Positions 1 to 9,475 are shown, counted from the first letter of the stretch. The stretch is DNA of 64,000 nt from Nisaea sediminum (GCF_014904705.1 NZ_JACZCQ010000010.1:124001-188000), one strand, 5' to 3'. A program made the numbers and translations. The notes: a model not told the origin generated them from the letters alone.

Positions 1-146
1 ATCGGTGACGGTTGACTTGCGGGGGGCTTTGACGAAGGGTCCCCTTTTCCAGGTTTGAAGGGCAGTCGGAATTGGGACCGACGGCGCGAGCGGCGCCGCG
101 GCGCGCAGCAACAGCGCAACCCGGCTGTCAAAGAGGAGGGACCGGA

Positions 147-1361
147 ATGACCATCAGGACAATTTTCACCGGACTCGCGCTCGGCGCGGCGCTGCTGACC
201 GCCGCCATCGCCGCGCCGTCTCATGCCGCCGACAGCGTCAAGATCGGCGACATGAACAGCTATACGCGGCTGCCGGCCTTCACCGTGCCCTACAAGATGG
301 GCCTCGATCTCGCGGTCGAGCATATCAACGCCAAGGGCGGCGTCCTCGGCGGGCGCATGATCGAGGTGGTTTCGCGCGACGATCTCGGCAAGCCGGACGA
401 GGCGGTGAAGATCGCCGAGGAGATGTTCAGCCGCGACGGCGTCGTGCTGGTCTCCGGCAACCTCTTCAGCCATGTCGGCCTCGCACTCGCCTCCTACGCC
501 AAGCAGAAGAAGAAGCTCTATCTTGCGTCCGAGCCGCTGGCCGATGCGCTGGTCTGGGAGAAAGGCAACCGCTACACCTTCCGGCTCCGCCCCTCGACCT
601 ACATGCAGGCGGCGATGCTGGCCGAGGAAGCGGCGAAGACCGGCGCCAAGCGCTGGGCCACCATCGCGCCGAACTATGCCTACGGCAAGGAGGCGGTCGC
701 GGCCTTCAAGCAGGTGCTGACCAAGCTGGTGCCCGATGTCGAGTTCGTCGCCGAGCAGTGGCCGGCCCTGTTCAAGATCGACGGTGCCGCCGAGGCCCAG
801 GCGCTCGCCGCGGCCAATCCTGAGGCGATCTACAATGTCACTTTCGGTTCCGATCTCGCGAAATTCGCGCGCGAGGGCTCGCTGCGCAATCTGTTCGACG
901 GCAAGACCATGCTCGGCCTGCTCGGCGGCGAACCGGAATATCTTGATCCGCTGAAAGACGAGGCGCCGGAGGGCTGGATCGTCACCGGCTATCCCTGGTA
1001 CGCGATCGAGACGCCGGAGCACACAGCCTTCAAGGAAGCCTACGAGAAGCGCTACGGGGACTATCCGCGCAACGGCTCGCTGGTCGGTTACAACACCATG
1101 CTCTCCATCGCCGCGGCGATCGAGAAGGCGGGCAGCACCGAGACCGAGGCGCTGGTCGAGGCCTTCAAGGGGTTGAAACTCGCGACGCCGGTCGGCGAGA
1201 TCACCTACCGGGCGATCGATCACCAGTCGACCATGGGCGCCTTCGTCGGCAAGACGGCGGTCAAGGACGGCAAGGGCATCATGGTGGACTGGACCTATCG
1301 CGACGGCGCCGACTATCTGCCGTCCGACGACGAGGTGCGCGCGCTCCGTCCCGCGGAGTAG
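147..1361 (+). CDS. ABC transporter substrate-binding protein, LIV/amide family
   Basis: Periplasmic binding protein that captures a small ligand for the permease and ATPases encoded directly downstream. The ATG at 147 was chosen because a strong GAGGAGGG ribosome site lies just before it and it begins a clean signal peptide: hydrophobic core at residues 7-23 and a likely cut after the SHA at 25-27. The mature part starts with a leucine-binding-protein type strand (VKIGDMNSY) followed by the ligand loop and the AVEHINAKGGVLGG segment typical of LivJ/LivK and amide binding proteins. Length of 404 residues is normal. The true ligand (branched-chain amino acid, amide, urea or other) cannot be read from sequence. 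Confidence 0.9.
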   Translation: MTIRTIFTGLALGAALLTAAIAAPSHAADSVKIGDMNSYTRLPAFTVPYKMGLDLAVEHINAKGGVLGGRMIEVVSRDDLGKPDEAVKIAEEMFSRDGVVLVSGNLFSHVGLALASYAKQKKKLYLASEPLADALVWEKGNRYTFRLRPSTYMQAAMLAEEAAKTGAKRWATIAPNYAYGKEAVAAFKQVLTKLVPDVEFVAEQWPALFKIDGAAEAQALAAANPEAIYNVTFGSDLAKFAREGSLRNLFDGKTMLGLLGGEPEYLDPLKDEAPEGWIVTGYPWYAIETPEHTAFKEAYEKRYGDYPRNGSLVGYNTMLSIAAAIEKAGSTETEALVEAFKGLKLATPVGEITYRAIDHQSTMGAFVGKTAVKDGKGIMVDWTYRDGADYLPSDDEVRALRPAE

Positions 1362-1391
1362 CCGCCGGGAACAAGGGCCGGGGAAGGTCTT

Positions 1392-3233
1392 ATGGGACTT
1401 CTGGTTGCCCAGCTTCTGGCGGGGCTGGCGAACGCGGCGGCGTTGTTCCTCGTCGCCTCCGGGCTCTCGCTGATCTTCGGCGTGACCCGGATCGTCAATT
1501 TCGCCCACGGCTCGCTCTACATGCTGGGCGCCTATTGCGGCTACACGGCACTGCAATATCTGACCGGACCGCTCGGCTTCTGGGCGGCAGCGCTTGGCGC
1601 TGCCGTTGCCGTCGGTCTCTTCGGCCTGCTGGTCGAGTGTCTGATCCTGCGCCGGCTCTACAAGGCGCCGGAGCTGTTCCAGCTGGTCGCGACTTTTGGG
1701 GTGGTGCTCGTCGTGCAGGATCTGACCCTGATGCTCTGGGGGCCGGAAGACCTGCTCGGGCCGCGCGCGCCGGGGCTCGACCGCGCGGTGATGCTGTTCG
1801 GCCAGCCGGTCCCGGAATACGATCTCGCCCTGATCACGGTGGCGCCGCTGGTGCTGCTCGGTCTCTGGCTGCTGATGACGAAGACACGGGCCGGGATCCT
1901 GATCCGGGCGGCGACCCAGGACCGCGAGATGGTCGGCGCGCTCGGCATCAACCAGTCGCTCCTGTTCAGCGGCGTGTTCTTTCTCGGCGCGGCGCTCGCC
2001 GGTCTCGGCGGGGCGCTACAATTGCCGAAGGGCGGGGCTGATCTCACGCTCGATCTCGGTATCCTCGCTCCCGCCTTTGTCGTCGTCGTGATCGGCGGGA
2101 TGGGTTCGATCGGCGGTGCTTTCGTCGCCGCCGTGCTGATCTCCGTCGTCAATGTCTTCGGCGTGCTCTACCTGCCGGAAAGCACGCTTGTGCTGATGTA
2201 TGTCGTGATGGCTCTGGTGCTGCTGGTGCGCCCGCACGGGTTGTTCGGCCGGGCCGAGCTGCAGGCGGGACCGCCTGCCGCCGGCGTCCCGGACCGGCCG
2301 CTGGCACCGCTCGGGCCGCGCTGGCGGGCCGCGGCACTGGCTCTTATCGGACTGCTCGCCGTGCTGCCGCTCATCGGCAGCGATTTCGCCCTGGTGCTTG
2401 CGACCGACATCGTGGTCCTCGCGCTCTTCGCCGCGAGCCTGCATTTCATGCTTTCGCTCGGCGGGCTGATCTCCTTCGGCCATGCGGCCCTGTTCGGCGG
2501 CGGTGCTTATGCGGCGGCCCTTGCGGTCACCTATGCGGAAACTCCGATGGAGCTCGCGCTGCTCCTGGCGCCGCTTGCGGGCGGCTGGCTCGCCTTCGCC
2601 ATCGGCTGGTTCTGCCTGCGCCTGACCGGGGTGTATTTCGCCATGCTGACCCTCGCTTTCGCCCAGCTGCTCTGGTCGCTGGCCTTCCAGTGGACCGAGG
2701 TGACCGGCGGCGACGACGGGTTGATCGGGATCTGGCCCTCCGAATGGGCCTCGGGCGGAACGGTCTATTATTACCTGACCCTTGCGCTCGGCGGCGGCGC
2801 CATCCTTATGCTGCGCCACCTTGCGCATTCTCCCTTCGGCTACGCGCTCCGGGCGGCACGGGATTCCGAAAAGCGGGCCCGCGTCTCCGGTATCCATGTT
2901 CAGCGGGTGCGGCTCGCCGCGATGGTCGTTTCCGGCACCATGGCCGGGCTGGCGGGCGGGCTTTTCGTCTTCTCCAAGGGCAGCGTCTTTCCGAGCGCGC
3001 TGGAAATCGCGCGCTCTTTCGATGCGCTGATCATGGTCTTCCTCGGCGGCGTCGACGCCCTCGCGGGGCCGCTCGTCGGGGCGGCGGTCCTGACCTTGCT
3101 GCAGGACTGGCTTTCCCGGCTCGAAAGCTGGCGCCTGCTGCTCGGCCTCGCGGTCATTGCCATCGTGCTGGTCGCGCCGACCGGGCTCGCAGGTCTTGCC
3201 GGGCGCCTCCTCGGGCGCCGGGAGGTCACATGA
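1392..3233 (+). CDS. Fused LivH-LivM type ABC permease
   Basis: Inner-membrane permease in which the two usually separate halves are one 613-residue chain. Residues about 1-290 match LivH (GLSLIFGVTRIVNFAHG near the N-terminus and a conserved cytoplasmic loop ending GALGINQSLL); after a Pro/Ala-rich linker at about 290-310, residues 310-600 match LivM (SLGGLISFGHAALFGGGAY and ALRAARDSEKRARVSGI). Both halves are strongly hydrophobic. The stop overlaps the start of the next ATPase gene by four bases, so translation is probably coupled. Fused forms are known in this family, so the fusion is unlikely to be an assembly error. Confidence 0.92.
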   Translation: MGLLVAQLLAGLANAAALFLVASGLSLIFGVTRIVNFAHGSLYMLGAYCGYTALQYLTGPLGFWAAALGAAVAVGLFGLLVECLILRRLYKAPELFQLVATFGVVLVVQDLTLMLWGPEDLLGPRAPGLDRAVMLFGQPVPEYDLALITVAPLVLLGLWLLMTKTRAGILIRAATQDREMVGALGINQSLLFSGVFFLGAALAGLGGALQLPKGGADLTLDLGILAPAFVVVVIGGMGSIGGAFVAAVLISVVNVFGVLYLPESTLVLMYVVMALVLLVRPHGLFGRAELQAGPPAAGVPDRPLAPLGPRWRAAALALIGLLAVLPLIGSDFALVLATDIVVLALFAASLHFMLSLGGLISFGHAALFGGGAYAAALAVTYAETPMELALLLAPLAGGWLAFAIGWFCLRLTGVYFAMLTLAFAQLLWSLAFQWTEVTGGDDGLIGIWPSEWASGGTVYYYLTLALGGGAILMLRHLAHSPFGYALRAARDSEKRARVSGIHVQRVRLAAMVVSGTMAGLAGGLFVFSKGSVFPSALEIARSFDALIMVFLGGVDALAGPLVGAAVLTLLQDWLSRLESWRLLLGLAVIAIVLVAPTGLAGLAGRLLGRREVT

Positions 3234-3991
3234 GCGCGATGCTCGAAGTGCGCGGTCTCTCCAAGGCTTTCGGCGGCGTGCATGCGGTCGAGGAGCTCGG
3301 TTTCGATCTCCACGCAGGCGAACGGCTCGCCCTGATCGGGCCGAACGGGGCCGGCAAGTCTACCTCGTTCCAGATGCTGATGGGCGAGCTCAGGCCCGAC
3401 GCGGGCACCGCCCGCTTCGAGGGTGTCGATCTGGTCGGCAAGGACCCGCGCGAGATCTGGGCGCTCGGTGTCGGCCGCACCTTCCAGATCACCTCGGTCT
3501 TCGCCTCGATGACGGTGGCGCAAAACGTGCAGACGGCCTTGCAGGCGCGGAACGGCGAGAGCTTCGACCCGGTCCGCCGTGCCCGCGACCGCCGGCGGGA
3601 TGAGGCCGTCGCCCTGCTGGAACGCGTCGGAATGGCGGAACAGTCGGACAGACCCGCTAGCGTGCTCGCCTATGGCGACGTCAAGCGGCTGGAGTTCGCC
3701 ATCGCTCTCGCCGGTGCGCCGCGCCTCCTGCTGATGGACGAGCCGACTGCCGGCATGGCGCCGAGGGAGCGGCACGCGCTGATGGATTTGGTCTCGGGCA
3801 TCGTCGCCGAGGGCGGGATCAGCGTGCTCTTCACCGAGCACGACATGGACGTGGTGTTCGGCCACGCCGACCGGATCATGGTGCTCGACCGGGGGCGGCT
3901 CATCGCCGACGGGGCGCCGGACATCGTGCGCGCGGATGCGAAGGTCCGCAGTGTCTATCTCGGCTCCGGCGCGGAGGCGGGCCATGCTTGA
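3230..3991 (+). CDS. livG: ABC transporter ATP-binding protein, LivG type
   Basis: One of the two ATPases that power the LIV-type importer. The start at 3230 overlaps the permease stop as ATGA. It has Walker A GPNGAGKS at residues 37-44, the LivG-type variant signature LAYGDVKRLE in place of LSGGQ, Walker B LLLMDEPTAGM and a switch histidine in TEHDMDVVF. Length of 253 residues is normal. A longer upstream reading frame exists but runs through the permease gene and is not credible. Confidence 0.92.
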   Translation: MSAMLEVRGLSKAFGGVHAVEELGFDLHAGERLALIGPNGAGKSTSFQMLMGELRPDAGTARFEGVDLVGKDPREIWALGVGRTFQITSVFASMTVAQNVQTALQARNGESFDPVRRARDRRRDEAVALLERVGMAEQSDRPASVLAYGDVKRLEFAIALAGAPRLLLMDEPTAGMAPRERHALMDLVSGIVAEGGISVLFTEHDMDVVFGHADRIMVLDRGRLIADGAPDIVRADAKVRSVYLGSGAEAGHA

Positions 3992-4685
3992 ACTCGCCGC
4001 GGTCAACAGCTTCTACGGCAAGGCGCATATCCTGTTCGACGTGTCTTTCTCCGTCGGCAAGGGCGAGGCGGTGGCTCTGCTCGGCCGGAACGGAGCCGGC
4101 AAGTCGACGGTACTGAAATCGATCCTTCAGCTCGTCCGCCCCGAGAGCGGAAAGGTGCTTTTCGAGGGCCGCGACATCACCCGCTTGCCGCCGCACCGGA
4201 TCGCCCGCATGGGGCTCGGCTATGTGCCGGAGGAACGCCGGATCTTCGCCGACCTTACCGTGAGCGAGAACCTGGAGGTCGGCCGCCAGCCGGTACGCAC
4301 CGGTCTTCCTCTCTGGACGCCCGAGCGTCTGTTCGAGCTCTTCCCCAATCTTGCCGAGCGCCGGAACGCCCTCGGCGGCACGTTGTCGGGGGGCGAGCAG
4401 CAAATGCTGACCATCGCCCGCACCCTGATGGGCAATCCCCGTCTCCTGCTTCTGGACGAGCCGTCAGAAGGCATCGCGCCTGTGATCGTCGAGCAGATGA
4501 CCAGGACAGTCCGGCGCCTGAAGGCGGCCGGAGTTACTGTTCTGCTCTCGGAGCAGAATCTCCGCTTCGCCCGCACCGTGGCGGAGCGCGCGCTGATCAT
4601 CGATGGGGGCCATATCCGCTTCGACGGCAGCTTCGCCGAACTCGAGGCAGACGCGGAGATTTCGGCGAGCTATCTCGCCGTCTGA
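3984..4685 (+). CDS. livF: ABC transporter ATP-binding protein, LivF type
   Basis: Second ATPase of the importer, 233 residues. The ATG at 3984 overlaps the end of livG by eight bases. Walker A is LLGRNGAGKST, the signature is LSGGEQQMLTIAR and Walker B is LLLDEPSEGI, all standard for LivF. It closes the four-gene operon that starts with the binding protein at 147. Its 3' end overlaps the convergent P-type ATPase gene by 16 bases. Confidence 0.92.
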   Translation: MLELAAVNSFYGKAHILFDVSFSVGKGEAVALLGRNGAGKSTVLKSILQLVRPESGKVLFEGRDITRLPPHRIARMGLGYVPEERRIFADLTVSENLEVGRQPVRTGLPLWTPERLFELFPNLAERRNALGGTLSGGEQQMLTIARTLMGNPRLLLLDEPSEGIAPVIVEQMTRTVRRLKAAGVTVLLSEQNLRFARTVAERALIIDGGHIRFDGSFAELEADAEISASYLAV

Positions 4686-7300
4686 TCCCCGTGTCCGCGG
4701 CGGTGCCAGTATTTGTGCGCCTCCTCGATCACCAGCAGAAGCAGCGAGACGCCGAGCAGCATCAGCCATTCCGAGACGGCGACCGGGCGCAGGGAAAGCA
4801 CGTCCGCGATCCAGGGCACATGCGTCGCCCCGATATGGACGGCCTGTGCGATCGGTACGGCGAGGACCAGGAACGGGTTGCCCCAGAACCGGATCCGGAA
4901 CAGCGAGCGCGTTTCCGAACGGCTCGAGAGGGCATGGATGTTGCCGAACAGGATCATCAGCATCAGCGTGAGATTGCGGGCCTCGTCGGCGCTTCTGCCG
5001 CTCGAGATCAGCCAGTCGAAGACGGTGAAAGCGAGCAGTCCCATCGCCGTGCCGGTCACCAGCACATGGCCGATGATGCGCCGGTCGAAAATCGGCTCGT
5101 CCGGGCGTCGCGGCGGATGTTTGAGCTCGTTGCCCTCCTTCGGCTCGAAGGCGAGGGCGACGTCCTGAAGGCCGTTCGCGATCAGGTTCAGCCAGAGCAA
5201 CTGGACCGCGTTGAGCGGCATCGGGAGGCCGGCGAGAACGGTCAGGAAAAACAGCAGCAGCGCCGAGAACCCTGTGGCGACAAGTAGCGCGATGACCTTG
5301 CGGATGTTGCCGTAGACCACCCGGCCCTGCTCCACTCCAGCGACGATGGAGGCGAAGCGGTCGTCCGTGATGATCAGGTCCGCAGCCTCCTTTGCGACGT
5401 CAGTCCCTCGTTTGCCCATGGCAACGCCGACATTGGCGCGGCGCATCGCGGGGGCGTCGTTGACCCCGTCGCCGGTGACGGCAACGAAATGACCCGCGCG
5501 CATCAGCGAGTCGACGATCTGCTGCTTCTGTAGCGGCTCGATCCGCGCGAAGATCCGGGCGGGCTTCACCAGGGCGTCGAGCGCATCCTGTCCCGTTTCG
5601 GCGGCATCGCGCAGGGCGCTTCCGGTCACGACCTCGCCGGAGAGGTTTCGGATGCCGAGATCCCGGGCGATAGCGCCCGCCGTCGCCGGGTGGTCTCCGG
5701 TGATCATCGCGACCTCGATCCCGGCGGCGCGGCATCTGTCGACGGCGTCCTTCGCATCGGGGCGGACCGGATCGATCATCGCCACCTGGCCGAGGAAGGT
5801 AAGCTCGGAAAGCTGGTCGATCGCGCCTGTGGAGCGGTCGGTTTCACGCCTCCCGAGCGCAATCACCCGGTAGCCCTGCCGCGCCAGGTCCAGCGACTGC
5901 GCCTCGATGGCGGCCCGGTCGACCGGCACCACGCCGTCCTGGGTGAGCATGTGGCTCGACATCGCCGCCAGTTTCTCGGGACTGCCCTTGACATGCAGAC
6001 AGGCGCCGGCGCCGAGCCTGGTCAGACTGCCGGAGAGCGCGCGCTCGGATTCGTAGGGAATCATCTCCAGCTGCGCCTGCTCGGCGCGGACCTGGCGCAG
6101 CGAAAGGCCGAGCTTCTTGGCGAGGACGAGAAAGGCGACGTCAACGATATCGCCGTCAGAGGCCCATTCGCCGCCCGCGTAATCCAGATAACTTTCGTTG
6201 GCGAAGACCCCGGTCAGGCAGATATCGCGCAGACGGTGATGCTGCTCCGGCGAGCCGATGCTGCCCGGACCGACACCGGAGCCGCTGACCTCGAACTCGG
6301 CGCCGCCGGGCAGCACGATCTTCGTGATGGTGAGCTCGTTGACGGTGAGCGTGCCGGTTTTGTCGGAGCAGATGAAGGTGCAGGAACCGAGGGATTCGAC
6401 CGCGACCAGCTTGCGGATGATGACGTGCAGCTTCGCCATCCGCCCCATGCCGATGGCGAGCGCGACGGTCAGCGCCGCGGGCAAGCCTTCCGGGATCGCT
6501 GAGACGGCGAGTCCGATCGACATCATCGCCATGTCGCGGGTGTCGTAACCGCCGATCTGGAGCATCAGCAGAATCAGGGCGAGGATCGAGAGCCCGATGC
6601 CGCCCGCCACCTTGTAGGTGAAGCGGCGGATCCGAATCATCAGGGGCGGCTCGGACAGCCGTCCCGCGCCGATCTCCCGCGCGATCGAACCGATCTCTGT
6701 GGAAAGTCCGGTCGCCGTCACCGTGCCAAGGGCGCGGCCGTGAGTGACGACGGTTCCGGCGAAGCACATATCGACCCGTTCCGAGATCGGCGCGTCGCCG
6801 TCGGAGTGCGCCTCGGCATTCTTGGTGACCGCGAGGGATTCCCCGGTGAGTGCGGACTCGTCGACGGCAAGATTGTGAGTGGTGGCAAGGCTGATATCGG
6901 CCGGTACCTTATCGCCGGAAGCGAGCAGAACGAGGTCGCCCGGAACAACCTCCTCGATGTCGATGCTCCGGTCCGTCCCGTCGCGGCGGACGCGCGCCGT
7001 GCCGCGGACCATCTTGCGGAGCGCCGAGGCGGATTTCTGCGCGGCATATTCCTGCACCGTTCCGATCACGGCATTGATCAACAGGACCGCCACGATGAAA
7101 ACCATGCTCGGGATCTGTCCGATGGCCAGCGAGGCAAGAGCGGCGATGAACAGGATGTAGATGAACGGGCTGAGGAATTGCCGGGCAAACAGCACAAGCG
7201 GTCCGGACAATTTCGGCTCGGGAAGCCGGTTCGGCCCGAACTCCGCCAGACGCCGTCCGGCTTCCGCCGAGGTCAGTCCGTCCCGGTTTTGGATCTCCAC
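4670..7300 (-). CDS. P2-type cation-transporting ATPase
   Basis: Membrane pump of 876 residues with the P2 layout: an N-terminal cation-ATPase domain, TGES actuator motif near residue 152, PEGLP in helix M4 near 270, the phosphorylated aspartate in DKTGTLT at D313, TGDGVNDAPA in the hinge, and a C-terminal bundle of about six helices. It resembles the PacL/SERCA branch and extrudes a cation. The helix corresponding to SERCA M6 reads NLIANGLQDVALAFEP, where SERCA has NLVTDGLPATAL; the calcium-liganding Thr and Asp are Ala and Asn. Calcium specificity is therefore not supported and the ion is unknown. It appears to be a single-gene unit downstream of the histidine kinase. Confidence 0.9.
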   Translation of the reverse strand: MEIQNRDGLTSAEAGRRLAEFGPNRLPEPKLSGPLVLFARQFLSPFIYILFIAALASLAIGQIPSMVFIVAVLLINAVIGTVQEYAAQKSASALRKMVRGTARVRRDGTDRSIDIEEVVPGDLVLLASGDKVPADISLATTHNLAVDESALTGESLAVTKNAEAHSDGDAPISERVDMCFAGTVVTHGRALGTVTATGLSTEIGSIAREIGAGRLSEPPLMIRIRRFTYKVAGGIGLSILALILLMLQIGGYDTRDMAMMSIGLAVSAIPEGLPAALTVALAIGMGRMAKLHVIIRKLVAVESLGSCTFICSDKTGTLTVNELTITKIVLPGGAEFEVSGSGVGPGSIGSPEQHHRLRDICLTGVFANESYLDYAGGEWASDGDIVDVAFLVLAKKLGLSLRQVRAEQAQLEMIPYESERALSGSLTRLGAGACLHVKGSPEKLAAMSSHMLTQDGVVPVDRAAIEAQSLDLARQGYRVIALGRRETDRSTGAIDQLSELTFLGQVAMIDPVRPDAKDAVDRCRAAGIEVAMITGDHPATAGAIARDLGIRNLSGEVVTGSALRDAAETGQDALDALVKPARIFARIEPLQKQQIVDSLMRAGHFVAVTGDGVNDAPAMRRANVGVAMGKRGTDVAKEAADLIITDDRFASIVAGVEQGRVVYGNIRKVIALLVATGFSALLLFFLTVLAGLPMPLNAVQLLWLNLIANGLQDVALAFEPKEGNELKHPPRRPDEPIFDRRIIGHVLVTGTAMGLLAFTVFDWLISSGRSADEARNLTLMLMILFGNIHALSSRSETRSLFRIRFWGNPFLVLAVPIAQAVHIGATHVPWIADVLSLRPVAVSEWLMLLGVSLLLLVIEEAHKYWHRRGHGDQTAR

Positions 7301-7392
7301 GTCAGGTATCTCCGGCTATGTCGAGAGGCCGCAGGTACTCTATATCGCACCGCACAATCGACGGAAATGACCTGACGCAAAGCGATCGCCAT

Positions 7393-7414
7393 GCCGGAAG
7401 ACGGGCCTTCCGGC
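7393..7414 (-). terminator. Stem-loop just after the histidine kinase stop codon
   Basis: A perfect 8-bp inverted repeat, GCCGGAAG and CTTCCGGC with a 6-base loop, begins at the kinase stop codon on the minus strand. No T-run follows, so it is a terminator or 3'-end stabiliser candidate rather than a textbook Rho-independent terminator. Confidence 0.45.
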
Positions 7415-8976
7415 TAGTGTGTGCCGGTGGCCTTGAGATCGTCGAGCGCGTTTCTGAGATAGCCGACGCGCGCCGCCGGCAGCCAGACGGAGACCGTGGT
7501 TCCGACATCAACTTCGCTTTCGAGCGTGAGCGTGCCGCCATGCAGTTCGACCATCATCTGCGCCAACGGCAGACCGAGGCCGGTGCCGCTCTGCGACGCA
7601 GTAATCTCGTCGTCGAGCCGCTCGAAAGCGGTCAGGGCCTTCGGTATCTGATCCGACGGGATGCCGCGTCCGGTATCGGAGATATGGAACTCGATCCCGC
7701 CCCGGCGGCTGTCGCCATGGCGCGGCCGGAGGGAGACGGTCGCTTTGACGGTGCCGCCCGCCGGCGTGTACTTGACCGCATTGCCGAGCAGGTTCAGCAG
7801 CACCTGTTTCATTTTCGTCGCATCGACATCGAGCACCAGTTCCGGGTCGACTTCGGAGCGCTGCAGTTCGATGCCCCGCTCGTCCGCCAGGGGCTTTACC
7901 AGCCGGACCGCTTCGGTGATCAGCGCATCGACGCCGACGATTTCCTCTTCGAGCGAGTCCTGACCGGCCTCGATGCGGGCGATGTCCAGCAGTTCGTTGA
8001 TGATCTTCAGCAGGTGCCGCCCGCTCTCGCGGATATCGACAGAAAATTCCCGGTAGCGCTCGTTCTCGAGTTTGCCGAGCGTGCCGTGCGCCATGATGTC
8101 GGAAAAGCCGATGATGGCGTTCAGCGGCGTCCGTAACTCATGGCTCATCGCACGCAGGAAGCGGGTCTTGGAACTGTTGGCGAACTCGGCGGCCTTCTTG
8201 GCGATCTCGAGTTCGCGCGTGCGCTCGCGCACGCGATCTTCGAGATCCCGGTTGAGGTCCCCCAGATCCGCCTCGGACCGGCGCAGTTCCTCGTTGACGG
8301 ATCGTAGCGTCAGTTCACGCTGTCGCTCGCGCTCTACCATCGTGTTGTAGGCCTGTACGACCAGTCCCATCTCGTCGCGGCTTTGCCAGTTCACGGTTTG
8401 CAGTTCGCCGCAGTTCGAGGATTCCCGGATGGCCGTGAGCAGGCGCTTCAGCGGCTGGTCGACGAGGAAGAAGAAACCGACGACCACGGCAATCAGCGCC
8501 GCAAGGAAAGCGACGGCAATCGCTGTCGCACCGGCGGTATATTCGAACTGCCTGGTTTCCTTCAATTCCTTGTCCGTAAACATCACACGCAAGGACCAGA
8601 GCCCGTCCTTGGAGGCCGGAATTCGGATTTCCATGCCGTCGAGATTATCCGGACAGCCCTGCGACGACGGCATCGCCATAGCCGGTGCCTCATTGCCTTT
8701 CGTCAGCTCGGCACACAGGAAGGCGCGGTCGGCGGCGAGCGGCGACAACAGGTCGCGGGCGAGGAACGGTTTGTCGTAGGCGGCGTGCCTGTCAACGGCG
8801 AGCGCGGTGCGGGCGGTCAGGTTGCCGATCCGGCTGGCGAGGAGTTCCTCGTCGACGAGCGAAGAGCTGACGAGCAACAGCCAGATCCCCGGGACGATGA
8901 GCGCAAGGAAGGTCATGCTGACAATTGCCAGCAATTTGACCTTCAGAAGTCTCGGGAATGGCGGATTGGCGCCCAT
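7414..8976 (-). CDS. Sensor histidine kinase, orphan
   Basis: Membrane sensor kinase of 520 residues. Helix 1 is at about 11-37, a periplasmic sensor region of about 110 residues follows, then helix 2 at about 147-172, a HAMP linker at about 173-225, a coiled coil, and a HisKA domain with phospho-accepting H279 in MSHELRTPLNAIIGFSD. The HATPase domain shows NLLGNAVKYT, DTGRGI and GTGLGLPL. No response regulator lies nearby, so its partner is encoded elsewhere. The periplasmic domain has two cysteines (about residues 88 and 108). The gene follows the small periplasmic protein at 9008-9412 with a gap of 31 bases, so the two probably form one transcript. Confidence 0.92.
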   Translation of the reverse strand: MGANPPFPRLLKVKLLAIVSMTFLALIVPGIWLLLVSSSLVDEELLASRIGNLTARTALAVDRHAAYDKPFLARDLLSPLAADRAFLCAELTKGNEAPAMAMPSSQGCPDNLDGMEIRIPASKDGLWSLRVMFTDKELKETRQFEYTAGATAIAVAFLAALIAVVVGFFFLVDQPLKRLLTAIRESSNCGELQTVNWQSRDEMGLVVQAYNTMVERERQRELTLRSVNEELRRSEADLGDLNRDLEDRVRERTRELEIAKKAAEFANSSKTRFLRAMSHELRTPLNAIIGFSDIMAHGTLGKLENERYREFSVDIRESGRHLLKIINELLDIARIEAGQDSLEEEIVGVDALITEAVRLVKPLADERGIELQRSEVDPELVLDVDATKMKQVLLNLLGNAVKYTPAGGTVKATVSLRPRHGDSRRGGIEFHISDTGRGIPSDQIPKALTAFERLDDEITASQSGTGLGLPLAQMMVELHGGTLTLESEVDVGTTVSVWLPAARVGYLRNALDDLKATGTH

Positions 8977-9007
8977 TGGATCAGCCTGAGAGTAACCGTG
9001 CGTTCGT

Positions 9008-9412
9008 TTATTGAACCCGCTTCACGCGGCCGTCCTTCATCAACCGCTGCAGCAGGGCGCGGTCGGCGACGGCGGTATGGAAAACGACATAATCGCCGTC
9101 GCTGCGGGCCATGTAGTAGTCGATGGGCACGTCTTTTCCGGAATCGTCACGGAAATCGAAGCAGAGGACGTAGTGATCCGCCATCGACAGGATCATCGGA
9201 TGAGCCGTGACCGGATGCAGTTTGTGAACCTCGCCATCTTTCGGATCGAGATAGAGAACCGAGCCGTTGACCAGTGTGCTGTCGACGTGCCGCTGCATCG
9301 CGGCCTGGATCGCCGCTTTCTCGGAGAGGGTGAGCGCGGACGCGGTCCCTGTCGGAGCTGCGACGGCAGCGAACATGAAGAACCCGAGCGCGAAGAGTTG
9401 AATCCTGGTCAT
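9008..9412 (-). CDS. Small periplasmic protein of unknown function upstream of the kinase
   Basis: 134 residues with a clear signal peptide (hydrophobic residues 5-24, cleavage around TASA-LT). The mature part of about 108 residues is soluble and mixed alpha/beta in character, with a string of aromatic and charged strands (SMADHYVLCFDFRDD, PIDYYMARSDGDYVVFHT). I do not recognise the family. It is co-oriented with the histidine kinase and 31 bases ahead of it, so a role as an accessory periplasmic factor for that kinase is a reasonable inference. An AGGA ribosome site lies upstream of the ATG. Confidence 0.75.
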   Translation of the reverse strand: MTRIQLFALGFFMFAAVAAPTGTASALTLSEKAAIQAAMQRHVDSTLVNGSVLYLDPKDGEVHKLHPVTAHPMILSMADHYVLCFDFRDDSGKDVPIDYYMARSDGDYVVFHTAVADRALLQRLMKDGRVKRVQ

Positions 9413-9460
9413 CGTTTGTCTCGTCCTGCTGGAATTTTCAGCGTTTTATCATTGAGATAA

Positions 9461-9475
9461 TAAAGAAGCGGTTAA
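9461..9475 (-). promoter_or_regulatory. CtrA-like box upstream of the small periplasmic protein gene
   Basis: On the minus strand this reads TTAA-CCGCTTC-TTTA, one mismatch from the CtrA full-site consensus TTAA-N7-TTAA. It lies 49 nt upstream of the start codon at 9412, inside an AT-rich stretch that would suit a promoter. A near copy sits at the same distance from the gene at 29230-29901. This is only a motif match. Confidence 0.35.

Noticed and set aside
1-146. Promoter for the LIV transporter from TTGACT and TTGACG near the window start
   Set aside because: No -10-like sequence lies at 16-18 bases from either, and the upstream gene context is cut off.
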